Shown here: positions 12,140 to 26,600 of the stretch, one piece after another | Numbering within the stretch: position 1 is the stretch's first letter | Layout: every line of letters starts with the position of its first letter | From: Eledone cirrhosa | Taxonomy: Eukaryota > Mollusca > Cephalopoda > Octopoda > Eledonidae | Reading direction: 5' to 3' | DNA length: 64,000 nucleotides | Assembly (NCBI GenBank): GCA_964016885.1 | Contig: OZ024744.1 | Coordinates: forward strand, 74,244,993 to 74,308,992 | Notes under the pieces: generated by a model | Told to the model about the DNA's origin: nothing | Seen by the model: the letters and a program-made list of their open reading frames with translations, nothing else | The model's database searches: none | Program-made: the position numbers and the translations under genes

Positions 12140-14266
12140 ATGGTATAGCTGCTAAACCATCACAATCACAATTCACATATCAACCATGCTAGAGTCTAGC
12201 TAGTTGAGATGGTATAGCTGCTAAACCATCACAATCACCATTCACATATCAACGATCCTAGAGTCTTGCTATTTGAGATGGTATAGCTGCTAAACCACCA
12301 CTATCACCATTCACATATCAACCTTGCTAGAGTCTAACTAGTTGAGATGGTATAGCTGCTAAACCATCACAATCACCATTCATATATAAACCCTGACAAA
12401 GTCTAGCAAGGTGAGATGGTATAGCTGCTAAACCATCACAATCACTATTCATATATCAACCATGCTAGAGTCTATCTAGTTGAGATGGTATAGCTGCTAA
12501 AGCATCACAATCACCATTCACACAATAACCATGCTAGAGTCTAGCTAGTTGAGATGGTATAGCTGCTAAACCATGACAATCACCTTTCACATTTCAACCA
12601 TGCTAGAGTGTATTTAGTTGAGATGGTATAGCTGCTAAAGCATCACAATCACCATACACATAGCAATCATGCTAGTGTCTAGCTAGTTGAGATGGTATAG
12701 CTGCTAAACCATCACAATCACCATTCACATATCAACGATGCTAGAGTCTAGCTAGTTGAGATGGTATAGCTGCTAAAGCATCACAATCACCATTCACATA
12801 ATAACCATGCTACAGTCTAGCTAGTTGAGATGGTATAGCTGCTAAACCATGACAATCACCTTTCACATTTCAAACATGCTAGAGTCTAGCTAGTTGAGAT
12901 GATATAGCTGCTAAACCATCAGAATCACCATTCACATATCAAACATGCTAGAGTCTAGCTAGTTGAGATGGTATAGCTGCTAAACTATCACAAATCACCA
13001 TTCACATATCAACCATGCAAGAGTCTAGTTAGCTGAGAAGCTATAGCTGCTAAACAATCACAATCACCATTCACATATCAACCATGCTAGAGTCTAGGTA
13101 GTTGAGATGGTATAGCTGCTAAACCATGACAATCACTATACACACATATCAACCATGCTAGAGTCTATCTAGTTGATATGGTATAGCTGCTAAACCATCA
13201 CAATCACAATTCACATATCAACGATGCTAGAGTCTTGCTAGTTGAGATGGTATAGCTGCTAAACCACCACAATCACCATTCACATATCAACCTTGCTAGA
13301 GTCTAGCTAGTTGAGATTGTATAGCTGCTAAACCACCACAATCACTATTCACATATCAACCAAGCTAGAGACTGGGTAGTGGAGATGGTATAGCTGCTAA
13401 ACCATCATAATCACCATTCACATTTCAACCATGCTAGAGTATAGCTAGTTCAGATGGTATAGCTGCTAAACCATCACAATCACCATTCACATTTCAACCA
13501 TGCTAGATTATAGCTAGTTCAGATGGTATAGCTGCTAAACCATCACAATCACCATTCATATATAAACCCTGACAAAGTCTAGCTAGGTGAGATGGTATAG
13601 CTGCTAAACCATCACAATCACTATTCACATACCAACCATGCTAGAGTCTAGCTAGTTGAGATGGTATAGCTGCTAAAGCATCACAATCACCATTCACACA
13701 ATAACCATGCTAGAGTCTAGCTAGTTGAGATGGTATCGCTGCTAAACCATGACAATCACCTTTCACATTTCAACCATGCTAGAGTGTATCTAGTTGAGAT
13801 GGTATAGCTGCTAAAGCATCACAATCACCATACACATAGCAATCATGCTAGAGTCTAGCTAGTTGAGATGGTATAGCTGCTAAACCATCACAATCACCAT
13901 TCACATATCAACGATGCTAGAGTCTAGCTAGTTGAGATGGTATAGCTGATAAACCATGACAATCACCTTTCACATTTCAACCATGCTAGAGTGTATCTAG
14001 TTGAGATGGTATAGCTACTAAACAAACACAATCACTATTCACGTTTCAAACATGCTAGAGTCTAGCTAGTTGAGATGATATAGCTGCTAAACCATGACAA
14101 GCACCTTTCACATATCAACCATGCAAGAGTCTAGATAGTTGAGAAGGTATAGCTGCTAAACAATCACAATCACCATTCACATATCAACCATGCTAGAGTC
14201 TAGCAAGTTGAGATGGTATAGCTGCTAAAGAATCACAATCACCGTTCACATATAAACGATGCTAGA

Positions 14267-16127
14267 GTCTAGCTAGTTGAGATGATATAGCTCTTAAACC
14301 ATCACAATCACCATTCACATATCAACCATGCTAGAATCTAGCTAGTTGAGATGGTATAGCTGCTAAACTATCACAATCACCATTCACATATCAACCATGC
14401 AAGAGTCTAGATAGTTGACAATGTATAGCTGCTAAACGATCACAATCACAATTCACATATCAACCATGCTAGAGTCTAGCTAGTTGAGATGGTATAGCTG
14501 CTAAACCATCACAATCACTATTCATATATCAACCATGCTAGAGTCTAGCTAGTTGGGATGGTATAGCTGCTAAAGCATCACAATCACCATTCACATAGCA
14601 ATCATGCTAGAGTCTAGCTAGTTGAGATGGTATAGCAGCTAAACCATCACAATCACCATTCACATATCAACGATGCTAGAGTCTTGCTAGTTGAGATGGT
14701 ATAGCTGCTAAACCATCACAATAACCATTCACATATCAAGCATGCTAGAGTCTAGTTAGTTGAGATGGTATAGCTGCTAAACCATCACTATCACCATTCA
14801 CATATCAACCATGCTAGAGTCTAGCAAGTTGAGATGGTAGAGCTGCTAAACCATGACAATCACTATTCACATATCAACCATGCTAGAGTTTAGCTAGTTG
14901 AGATGGTACAGCTGCTAAACCATCACAATCACCATTCACATATCAACCATGCTAGAGTCTAGCTAGTTGAGATGGTAAAGCTACTAAACCATCACAATCA
15001 CCATTCACATATCAACCATGCTAGTGTCTAGATAGTTGAGATGGTATAGCTGCTAAACAATCACAATCACCATTCACATATCAACCATGCTAAAGTCTAT
15101 CTAGTTGATATGGTATAGCTGCTAAACCATCACAATCACTATTCATATATCAACCATGCTAGAGTCTAGCTAGTTGAGATGGTACAGCTGCTAAACCATC
15201 ACAATCACCATTCACATATCAACCATCCTAGAGTCTAGCTAGTTGAGATGGTAAAGCTACTAAACCATCACAATCACCATTCACATATCAACCATGCTAG
15301 TGTCTAGATAGTTGAGATGGTATAGCTGCTAACCATCACTATCACTATACACATATCAACCATGCTAAAGTCTATCTAGTTGATATGGTATAGCTGCTAA
15401 ACCATCACAATCACTATTCATATATCAACCATGCTAGAGTCTAGCTAGTTGAGATGGTATAGCTGCTAAACCATCACAATCACCATTCACATATCAAGCA
15501 TGCTAGAGTCTAGTTAGTTGAGATGGTATAGCTGCTAAACCATCACTATCACCATTAACATATCAACCATGCTAGAGTCTAGCAAGTTGAGATGGTAGAG
15601 CTGCTAAACCATGACAATCACTATTCACATATCAACCATGCTAGAGTTTAGCTAGTTGAGATGGTACAGCTGCTAAACCATCACAATCACCATTCACATA
15701 TCAACCATGCTAGAGTCTAGCTAGTTGAGATGGTAAAGCTACTAAACCATCACAATCACCATTCACATATCAACCATGCTAGTGTCTAGATAGTTGAGAT
15801 GGTATAGCTGCTAACCATCACTATCACTATACATATATCAACCATGCTAAAGTCTATATAGTTGATATGGTATAGCTGCTAAACCATCACAATCACTATT
15901 CATATATCAACCATGCTAGAGTCTAGCTAGTTGAGATGGTATAGCTGCTAAAGCATCACAATCACCATTCACATAATAACCATGCTAGAGTCTAGCTAGT
16001 TGAGATGGTATAGCTGCTAAACCGTGACAATCACCTTTCACATTTCAACCATGCTAGAGTGTATCTAGTTGAGATGGTATAGCTACTAAACCATCATAAT
16101 CACCATTCACGTATCAACCAAGCTAGA
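14267..16127. repeat. 1861-bp higher-order repeat, unit 3 (type a)
   Basis: The duplicate of unit 1 at a shift of exactly 6141 bp. It shares the private left-end marks of unit 1 (GAATCTAGC, ACGATCACAATCACAATTC) and all type a marks. Confidence 0.93.
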
Positions 16128-17988
16128 GTCTAGCTAGTTGAGATGATATAGCTCTTAAACCATCACAATCACCATTCACATATCAACCATGCTAGAGTCT
16201 AGCTAGTTGAGATGGTATAGTTGCTAAACTATCACAATCACAATTCACATATCAACCATGCAAGAGTCTAGATAGTTGACAATGTATAGCTGCTAAACGA
16301 TCACAATCACCATTCACATATCAACCATGCTAGAGTCTAGCTAGTTGAGATGGTATAGCTGCTAAACCATCACAATCACTATTCATATATCAACCATGCT
16401 AGAGTCTAGCTAGTTGGGATGGTATAGCTGCTAAAGCATCACAATCACCATTCACATAGCAATCATGCTAGAGTCTAGCTAGTTGAGATGGTATAGCAGC
16501 TAAACCATCACAATCACCATTCACATATCAACGATGCTAGAGTCTTGCTAGTTGAGATGGTATAGCTGCTAAACCATCACAATAACCATTCACATATCAA
16601 GCATGCTAGAGTCTAGTTAGTTGAGATGGTATAGCTGCTAAACCATCACTATCACCATTCACATATCAACCATGCTAGAGTCTAGCAAGTTGAGATGGTA
16701 GAGCTGCTAAACCATGACAATCACTATTCACATATCAACCATGCTAGAGTTTAGCTAGTTGAGATGGTACAGCTGCTAAACCATCACAATCACCATTCAC
16801 ATATCAACCATGCTAGAGTCTAGCTAGTTGAGATGGTAAAGCTACTAAACCATCACAATCACCATTCACATATCAACCATGCTAGTGTCTAGATAGTTGA
16901 GATGGTATAGCTGCTAAACAATCACAATCACCATTCACATATCAACCATGCTAAAGTCTATCTAGTTGATATGGTATAGCTGCTAAACCATCACAATCAC
17001 TATTCATATATCAACCATGCTAGAGTCTAGCTAGTTGAGATGGTACAGCTGCTAAACCATCACAATCACCATTCACATATCAACCATCCTAGAGTCTAGC
17101 TAGTTGAGATGGTAAAGCTACTAAACCATCACAATCACCATTCACATATCAACCATGCTAGTGTCTAGATAGTTGAGATGGTATAGCTGCTAACCATCAC
17201 TATCACTATACACATATCAACCATGCTAAAGTCTATCTAGTTGATATGGTATAGCTGCTAAACCATCACAATCACTATTCATATATCAACCATGCTAGAG
17301 TCTAGCTAGTTGAGATGGTATAGCTGCTAAACCATCACAATCACCATTCACATATCAAGCATGCTAGAGTCTAGTTAGTTGAGATGGTATAGCTGCTAAA
17401 CCATCACTATCACCATTAACATATCAACCATGCTAGAGTCTAGCAAGTTGAGATGGTAGAGCTGCTAAACCATGACAATCACTATTCACATATCAACCAT
17501 GCTAGAGTTTAGCTAGTTGAGATGGTACAGCTGCTAAACCATCACAATCACCATTCACATATCAACCATGCTAGAGTCTAGCTAGTTGAGATGGTAAAGC
17601 TACTAAACCATCACAATCACCATTCACATATCAACCATGCTAGTGTCTAGATAGTTGAGATGGTATAGCTGCTAACCATCACTATCACTATACATATATC
17701 AACCATGCTAAAGTCTATATAGTTGATATGGTATAGCTGCTAAACCATCACAATCACTATTCATATATCAACCATGCTAGAGTCTAGCTAGTTGAGATGG
17801 TATAGCTGCTAAAGCATCACAATCACCATTCACATAATAACCATGCTAGAGTCTAGCTAGTTGAGATGGTATAGCTGCTAAACCGTGACAATCACCTTTC
17901 ACATTTCAACCATGCTAGAGTGTATCTAGTTGAGATGGTATAGCTACTAAACCATCATAATCACCATTCACGTATCAACCAAGCTAGA
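16128..17988. repeat. 1861-bp higher-order repeat, unit 4 (b/a hybrid)
   Basis: The left part matches unit 2: GAGTCTAGC, GTTGCTAAACTATC with CACAATTC, and C at 16311 in ACGATCACAATCACCATTC. From 16584 on (CACAATAACC) it matches type a at every diagnostic site. The switch lies between 16312 and 16583. This is what a crossover between a left-b and a right-a unit displaced by one HOR would leave. Confidence 0.9.
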
Positions 17989-19849
17989 GTCTAGCTAGTT
18001 GAGATGATATAGCTCTTAAACCATCACAATCACCATTCACATATCAACCATGCTAGAGTCTAGCTAGTTGAGATGGTATAGTTGCTAAACTATCACAATC
18101 ACAATTCACATATCAACCATGCAAGAGTCTAGATAGTTGACAATGTATAGCTGCTAAACGATCACAATCACCATTCACATATCAACCATGCTAGAGTCTA
18201 GCTAGTTGAGATGGTATAGCTGCTAAACCATCACAATCACTATTCATATATCAACCATGCTAGAGTCTAGCTAGTTGGGATGGTATAGCTGCTAAAGCAT
18301 CACAATCACCATTCACATAGCAATCATGCTAGAGTCTAGCTAGTTGAGATGGTATAGCAGCTAAACCATCACAATCACCATTCACATATCAACGATGCTA
18401 GAGTCTTGCTAGTTGAGATGGTATAGCTGCTAAACCATCACAATCACCATTCACATATCAAGCATGCTAGAGTCTAGTTAGTTGAGATGGTATAGCTGCT
18501 AAACCATCACTATCACCATTCACATATCAACCATGCTAGAGTCTAGCAAGTTGACATGGTAGAGCTGCTAAACCATGACAATCACTATTCACATATCAAC
18601 CATGCTAGAGTTTAGCTAGTTGAGATGGTACAGCTGCTAAACCATCACAATCACCATTCACATATCAACCATGCTAGAGTCTAGCTAGTTGAGATGGTAA
18701 AGCTACTAAACCATCACAATCACCATTCACATATCAACCATGCTAGTGTCTAGATAGTTGAGATGGTATAGCTGCTAAACAATCACAATCACCATTCACA
18801 TATCAACCATGCTAAAGTCTATCTAGTTGATATGGTATAGCTGCTAAACCATCACAATCACTATTCATATATCAACCATGCTAGAGTCTAGCTAGTTGAG
18901 ATGGTACAGCTGCTAAACCATCACAATCACCATTCACATATCAACCATGCTAGAGTCTAGCTAGTTGAGATGGTAAAGCTACTAAACCATCACAATCACC
19001 ATTCACATATCAACCATGCTAGTGTCTAGATAGTTGAGATGGTATAGCTGCTAACCATCACTATCACTATACACATATCAACCATGCTAAAGTCTATCTA
19101 GTTGATATGGTATAGCTGCTAAACCATCACAATCACTATTCATAAATCAACCATGCTAGAGTCTAGCTAGTTGAGATGGTATAGCTGCTAAACCATCACA
19201 ATCACCATTCACATATCAAGCATGCTAGAGTCTAGTTAGTTGAGATGGTATAGCTGCTAAACCATCACTATCACCATTCACATATCAACCATGCTAGAGT
19301 CTAGCAAGTTGAGATGGTACAGCTGCTAAACCATGACAATCACTATTCACATATCAACCATGCTAGAGTTTAGCTAGTTGAGATGGTACAGCTGCTAAAC
19401 CTTCACAATCATCATTCACATATCAACCATGCTAGAGTCTAGCTAGTTGAGATGGTAAAGCTACTAAACCATCACAATCACCATTCACATATCAACCATG
19501 CTAGTGTCTAGATAGTTGAGATGGTATAGCTGCTAACCATCACTATCACTATACATATATCAACCATGCTAAAGTCTATCTAGTTGATATGGTATAGCTG
19601 CTAAACCATCACAATCACTATTCATATATCAACCATGCTAGAGTCTAGCTAGTTGAGATGGTATAGCTGCTAAAGCATCACAATCACCATTCACATAATA
19701 ACCATGCTAGAGTCTAGCTAGTTGAGATGGTATAGCTGCTAAACCGTGACAATCACCTTTCACATTTCAACCATGCTAGAGTGTATCTAGTTGAGATGGT
19801 ATAGCTACTAAACCATCATAATCACCATTCACGTATCAACCAAGCTAGA
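17989..19849. repeat. 1861-bp higher-order repeat, unit 5 (type b)
   Basis: Carries all type b marks. A private change is ATCATCATTCAC near 19409, where units 2 and 6 read ATCACCATTCAC, so a point mutation separates it from its sisters. Confidence 0.92.
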
Positions 19850-21710
19850 GTCTAGCTAGTTGAGATGATATAGCTCTTAAACCATCACAATCACCATTCA
19901 CATATCAACCATGCTAGAGTCTAGCTAGTTGAGATGGTATAGTTGCTAAACTATCACAATCACAATTCACATATCAACCATGCAAGAGTCTAGATAGTTG
20001 ACAATGTATAGCTGCTAAACGATCACAATCACCATTCACATATCAACCATGCTAGAGTCTAGCTAGTTGAGATGGTATAGCTGCTAAACCATCACAATCA
20101 CTATTCATATATCAACCATGCTAGAGTCTAGCTAGTTGGGATGGTATAGCTGCTAAAGCATCACAATCACCATTCACATAGCAATCATGCTAGAGTCTAG
20201 CTAGTTGAGATGGTATAGCAGCTAAACCATCACAATCACCATTCACATATCAACGATGCTAGAGTCTTGCTAGTTGAGATGGTATAGCTGCTAAACCATC
20301 ACAATCACCATTCACATATCAAGCATGCTAGAGTCTAGTTAGTTGAGATGGTATAGCTGCTAAACCATCACTATCACCATTCACATATCAACCATGCTAG
20401 AGTCTAGCAAGTTGACATGGTAGAGCTGCTAAACCATGACAATCACTATTCACATATCAACCATGCTAGAGTTTAGCTAGTTGAGATGGTACAGCTGCTA
20501 AACCATCACAATCACCATTCACATATCAACCATGCTAGAGTCTAGCTAGTTGAGATGGTAAAGCTACTAAACCATCACAATCACCATTCACATATCAACC
20601 ATGCTAGTGTCTAGATAGTTGAGATGGTATAGCTGCTAAACAATCACAATCACCATTCACATATCAACCATGCTAAAGTCTATCTAGTTGATATGGTATA
20701 GCTGCTAAACCATCACAATCACTATTCATATATCAACCATGCTAGAGTCTAGCTAGTTGAGATGGTACAGCTGCTAAACCATCACAATCACCATTCACAT
20801 ATCAACCATGCTAGAGTCTAGCTAGTTGAGATGGTAAAGCTACTAAACCATCACAATCACCATTCACATATCAACCATGCTAGTGTCTAGATAGTTGAGA
20901 TGGTATAGCTGCTAACCATCACTATCACTATACACATATCAACCATGCTAAAGTCTATCTAGTTGATATGGTATAGCTGCTAAACCATCACAATCACTAT
21001 TCATAAATCAACCATGCTAGAGTCTAGCTAGTTGAGATGGTATAGCTGCTAAACCATCACAATCACCATTCACATATCAAGCATGCTAGAGTCTAGTTAG
21101 TTGAGATGGTATAGCTGCTAAACCATCACTATCACCATTCACATATCAACCATGCTAGAGTCTAGCAAGTTGAGATGGTACAGCTGCTAAACCATGACAA
21201 TCACTATTCACATATCAACCATGCTAGAGTTTAGCTAGTTGAGATGGTACAGCTGCTAAACCTTCACAATCACCATTCACATATCAACCATGCTAGAGTC
21301 TAGCTAGTTGAGATGGTAAAGCTACTAAACCATCACAATCACCATTCACATATCAACCATGCTAGTGTCTAGATAGTTGAGATGGTATAGCTGCTAACCA
21401 TCACTATCACTATACATATATCAACCATGCTAAAGTCTATCTAGTTGATATGGTATAGCTGCTAAACCATCACAATCACTATTCATATATCAACCATGCT
21501 AGAGTCTAGCTAGTTGAGATGGTATAGCTGCTAAAGCATCACAATCACCATTCACATAATAACCATGCTAGAGTCTAGCTAGTTGAGATGGTATAGCTGC
21601 TAAACCGTGACAATCACCTTTCACATTTCAACCATGCTAGAGTGTATCTAGTTGAGATGGTATAGCTACTAAACCATCATAATCACCATTCACGTATCAA
21701 CCAAGCTAGA
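19850..21710. repeat. 1861-bp higher-order repeat, unit 6 (type b)
   Basis: Carries all type b marks and ends, like unit 2, at the GCTGTTAAACC flank. The match to unit 2 extends through the junction into the flank, so unit 6 is the true partner of unit 2 at a shift of 9863 bp. Confidence 0.92.
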
Positions 21711-22031
21711 GTCTAGCTAGTTGAGATGGTATAGCTGTTAAACCATCACAATCACTATTCACATATCAACTATGCTAGCGTCTAGCTAGTTGAGAATGGT
21801 ATAGCTGCTAAACCATGGCAATCACCATTTAGACATCAACCATGCTAGAGTGTAACCAGTTGAGATGTTATAGCTGCTAAACCATCACAATCCCCTTCCA
21901 CATTTCAACCATGCTAGAGTCTAGCTAGTTGAGATGGTATAGCTGCTAATCCATCACAATCACCATTCACATATTAACCGTGCTAAAGACTAGCTAGTTG
22001 AGATGGTATAGCTGCTAAACCATCACAATCA
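21711..22031. repeat. HOR right flank, copy 2
   Basis: The same private marks as 11848-12139. Here the flank runs on without a break into older sequence (CACACATCAACCGTGC), so this is probably the original right edge of the duplicated block. Confidence 0.88.
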
Positions 22032-23610
22032 CCATTCACACATCAACCGTGCTAGAGTCTAGCTAGGTGAGATGGTATAGCTGCTAAATCATCACTATCA
22101 CCATTCACCTATCAACTATACTTGAGCCTAGCTAGTTGAGATGGTATAGCTGCTAAACCATCACAATCACTATTCAGATATCAACCATGCTAGTGTCTAG
22201 CAGATTGATATGGTATATCTGCTAAACCAAGACAATCACCATTCAAATATCACCCATGCTAAAGTCTAGCTAGTTGAGAGGGTATAGCTGCTAAACCATC
22301 GCAATCACATTTCATATTTACAACGATGCTAAAGTCTAGCTAGTTGAGATGGTATAGCTGCTAAACCATCACAATCACCATTCACATATCAACCATGCAA
22401 GAGTCTAGATCTTTGAGATTGTATAGCTGCTAAACCATCACAATCACCATTCACATATCAACCATGCAAGAGTCTAGCTAGTTGAGATGGTATAGCTGCT
22501 AAACCATCACAATCACCATTCACATATTAACCATGCTAGATTCTGGCTAGTTGAGATGGTATAGCTGCTAACCCATCACAATCACCATTCACATATCAAC
22601 CATGCCAGATTCCAGCTAGTTGAGATGGTATAGCTGCTAAACCATCACAATCACTATTCACATATCAACCATGCTAGATTCTAGCTAGTTGAGATGGTAT
22701 AGCTGGTAAACTATCACAATCACCATTCACATATCAACGATGCTAGAGTCTAGCTAGTTGAGATGGTATAGCTACTAAACCATGGCAATCACCATTCATA
22801 TATCAACCATGCTAGAGTCTAACTAGTTGAGATGGTATAGCTGATAAACCATCAGATTCAACATCCAAATATCAACCACGCTAGAGTCTAGCTACTTGAT
22901 ATGGTATAGCTGATAAACCATCACAATCACCATTCACATATCAACCATGCTAGAGTCTAGCTAGTCGAGATGGTAATGCTGCTAAACAATCACAATCACT
23001 ATTCACATTTCAACCATGCTAGACTCCAGCTAGCTGAGATGGATTAGCTGCTAAACCATCACAATCACCATTCACGTATCAACCATGCTAGAGTCTAGAT
23101 AGTTGAGATGGTATAGCTGCTAAACAATCACAATCTCCATTCGCATATCATCTAATGCTAGAGTCTAGCTAGTTGAGATGGTAATGCTGCTAAACAATCA
23201 CAATCACTATTCACATTTCAACAATGCTAGAGTCTAGCTAGTTAAGATGGTATAGCTGCTAGACCATCACAATCACCATTCACATATCAACCATGCTAGA
23301 GACTAGCTAGTTGATATGGTATATCTTCTAAACCATCACAATCACTATTTTCATATCAACCATGTAAGAGTCTAGCTAGTTGAGATTGTATAGCTGCTAA
23401 ACCATCACAATCACCATTCACATATCAACCATGCTAGAGTCTGGCTAGTTGAGATGGTATAGCTGCTAAACCATCACAATCACCATTCACATATCAAGCA
23501 TCCTAGAGTCTAGCTAGTTGAGATTGAATAGCTGCTATACCATCACAATCACTATTCACATATCAAACATGCTAGAGTCTAGCTAGTTGTGATGGTATAG
23601 CTGGTAAACT
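22032..23610. repeat. Older monomers between amplified blocks
   Basis: About 23 monomers with many individual changes, such as AACTATACTTGAGCC, TCATATTTACAACG and CATATCATCTAATGC. I saw no long near-identical partner elsewhere in the window. It separates the HOR block from the 3323-bp duplication. Confidence 0.7.
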
Positions 23611-26600
23611 ATCACAATCACCATTCACATATCAACGATGCTAGAGTCTAGCTAGTTGAGATGGTATAGCTGCTAAACCATCACAATCTCCATTCGCATA
23701 TCAACCATGCTAGAGTCTAGGTAGTTGAGATGGTATAGCTGCTAAACCATCACAATCACATTTCACATATCAACCATGCTAGAGTCTAGCTAGTTGTGAT
23801 GGTATAGCTGCTAAACCACCACAATCACCATTCATTTATCAACCATGGTAGAGTCTACCTTGTTGTGATGGTATATCTGCTAAACCATCACAATCACTAT
23901 TCACATATCAACCATGCTAGAGTCTAGCTACTTGAGATGGTATAGCTGGTAAACCACCACAATCACTGTTCACATATCAACCATGCTAGAGAGTAGGTAG
24001 TTGAGATGGTATAGCTGCTAAACCATCACAATCACTATTCACATATCAACCATGCTAGAGTCTAGATATTTGAGATGGTATAACTACTAAACCATCACAA
24101 TCACCATTAATATTTCAACCATGCAAGAGTATAGCTTATTCAGATGGTATAGCTGCTAAACCATCACGATCACTATTCATATATCATCCATGCTAGAGTC
24201 TAGCTAGTTAAGATGGTATAGCTGCTAAACCCTCACAATCACTATTCACATATTAACCATGCTAGAGTCTATCTAGTTGAGATGGTATAGCTACTAAACC
24301 ATCACAATCACCATTCACATATCATCCATGCTAAAATCTAGTTAGTTGAGAATGTATGGCTGCTAAACCATCACAATCACTATTCATATATCAACCATGC
24401 TAGATTGAAGCTAGTTGAGATGGTATAGGTGGTAAACTATCACAATCACCATTCACATATCAACGATGTCAGAGTCTCGCTAGTTGAGATGGTATAGCTA
24501 CTAAACCATCACAATCACCATTCAAATATCAACAATACTGGAGTCTAGGTAGTTGAGATGGTATAGCTGATAAACCATCACATTCACCATCCAAATATCA
24601 ACCACGCTAGAGTCTAGCTAGTTGAGACGGTATAGCTGCTAAACCATCACAATCACTATACATATATCAACCATGCTAGAGTCTAGCCAGTTGAGAAGGT
24701 ATAGCTGCCAAACCATCACAATCAATATTCACACATCAACCATTGTAGAGTCTAGCTAGCTGAGATGGATTTGCTGCTAAATCATCACGATCACCATTCA
24801 CGTATCAACCATGCTAGAGTCTAGCTAGTTGAGATGGTATATCTGCTAAACCATCACAATCATTATTCCCATATCAACCATGCTAGAGTCTAGCTTGTTG
24901 AGATGGTATAGCTGGTAAACCACCACAATCACTATTCACATATCAACCATGCTAGAGTCTAGCTAGTTGAGATGGTATAGCTGCTAAAACATCACAATGA
25001 CTATTCATATGTCGACCATGCTAGAGTCTAGCTAGTTGAGATGGTATAGCTGCTAAACCATCACAATCACTATTCATATATCAACCATGCTAGAGTCTAT
25101 CTAGTTGAGATGGTATAGCTGCTAAAGCATCACAATCACCATTCACATAATAACCATGCTAGAGTCTAGCTAGTTGAGATGGTATATCTGCTAAACCATC
25201 ACAATCATCTTTCACATTTCAACCATGCTAGAGTGTATCTAGTTGAGATGGTATAGCTACTAAACAATCACAATCACCATTCATGTATCAACCATGCTAA
25301 AGTCTAGTTAGTTGAGATGGTATAGGTGCTAAACCATCACCATCACCATTCACATTTCAACCAAGCTAGAGTCTAGCTATTTGAGATGGTATAGCTGCTA
25401 AACCATCACAATCACCATTCACATATTAACCGTGCTAAAGTCTAGCTAGTTGAGATGGTATAGCTGCTAAACCATCACTATCACCATTCACATATCAACC
25501 ATGCTTGTGTCTACCTAGTTGAGATGGTATAGCTGCTAAACCATCACAATCACTATTCACATATCAACTATGCTCCAGTCTAGCAGATTGAGATGGTATA
25601 TCTGCTAAACCAACACGATCACTACTCACATATCAACCATGCTAAAGTCTAGTTAGTTGAGATGTTATAGCTGCTAAACGATCACAATCAACATTCACAT
25701 ATCAACCATGCTAGAGTCTAGATAGTTAAGATGGTATAACTGCTAAACCATCACAATCACTATTCACATATAAACCATGCTAGAGTCTAGCTAGTTCAGA
25801 TGGTATAGCTGCTAAAGCATCACTTTCACCATTCACATATCAACCATGCTAGCGTCAGGCTAGAGTCTAGCTAGTTGAGATGGTATAGCTGCTAAACCAT
25901 CATAATCACTATTCCTATCTCAACCATGCTAGAGTCTAGCTAGTTGAGATGGTATAGCTGCTAAACCATCACAATCACTATTCATATATCAACCATGCTA
26001 GACTCTAGCTAGCTGAGATGGGTTTGCTGCTAAACCATCACAATCACCATTCACGTATCAACCATGCAAGAGTCTAGCTAGTTGAGATGTTATATCTGCT
26101 AAACCATCACAATCACTATTCACATATCAACCATGCTAGAGACTAGGTAGTTGAGATGGTATAGCTGCTAAACCATCACAATCACCATTCATATATCAAC
26201 GATGCTAGAGTCTATCTAGTTGAGATGGTATAGCTGCTAAACCATCACAATGACTATTCATATATCAACCATGCTAGAGTCTAGCTAGTTGAGATGGTAT
26301 AACTGCTAAACCATCACAATCACTATTCACATAACAACCATGCTAGAGTCTATCTAATTGAGATGGTATAGCTGCTAAAGCATCACAATCACCATTCACA
26401 TAATAACCATGCTAGAGTCTAGCTAGTGGAGAAAGTATAGCTGCTAAAGCATCACAATCACCATTCACATATCAACCAAGCTAGAGTCTAGATATTTGAG
26501 ATGGTATAGCTGCTAAACAATCACAATCACCATTCACATATCAACCATGCTAGAGTTTAGCTAGTTGAGATGGTATAGCTGCTAAACCATCACAATCACA

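Larger units (their letters stand above)
12140..22031. repeat. Expanded copy 2 of the 6141-bp duplication
   Basis: The copy follows 5999-12139 monomer by monomer, but it holds four HOR units (14267-21710) where copy 1 holds two, so the flank returns at a shift of 9863 bp (6141 + 2 x 1861). The join at 12140-12169 is a 30-bp stretch identical to both parents: to its left the sequence follows the 21711-22031 flank, and from 12170 on it follows 6029 onward. This is the mark of an unequal crossover. Confidence 0.92.

Noticed and set aside
12140..22031. All large duplications are merely assembly artefacts
   Set aside because: Not accepted as the default, because copies carry phase-consistent private changes (for example units 2, 5 and 6, and the U1-U4 gaps) and a resolvable crossover. 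It cannot be excluded from sequence alone and is listed as a check in the findings.
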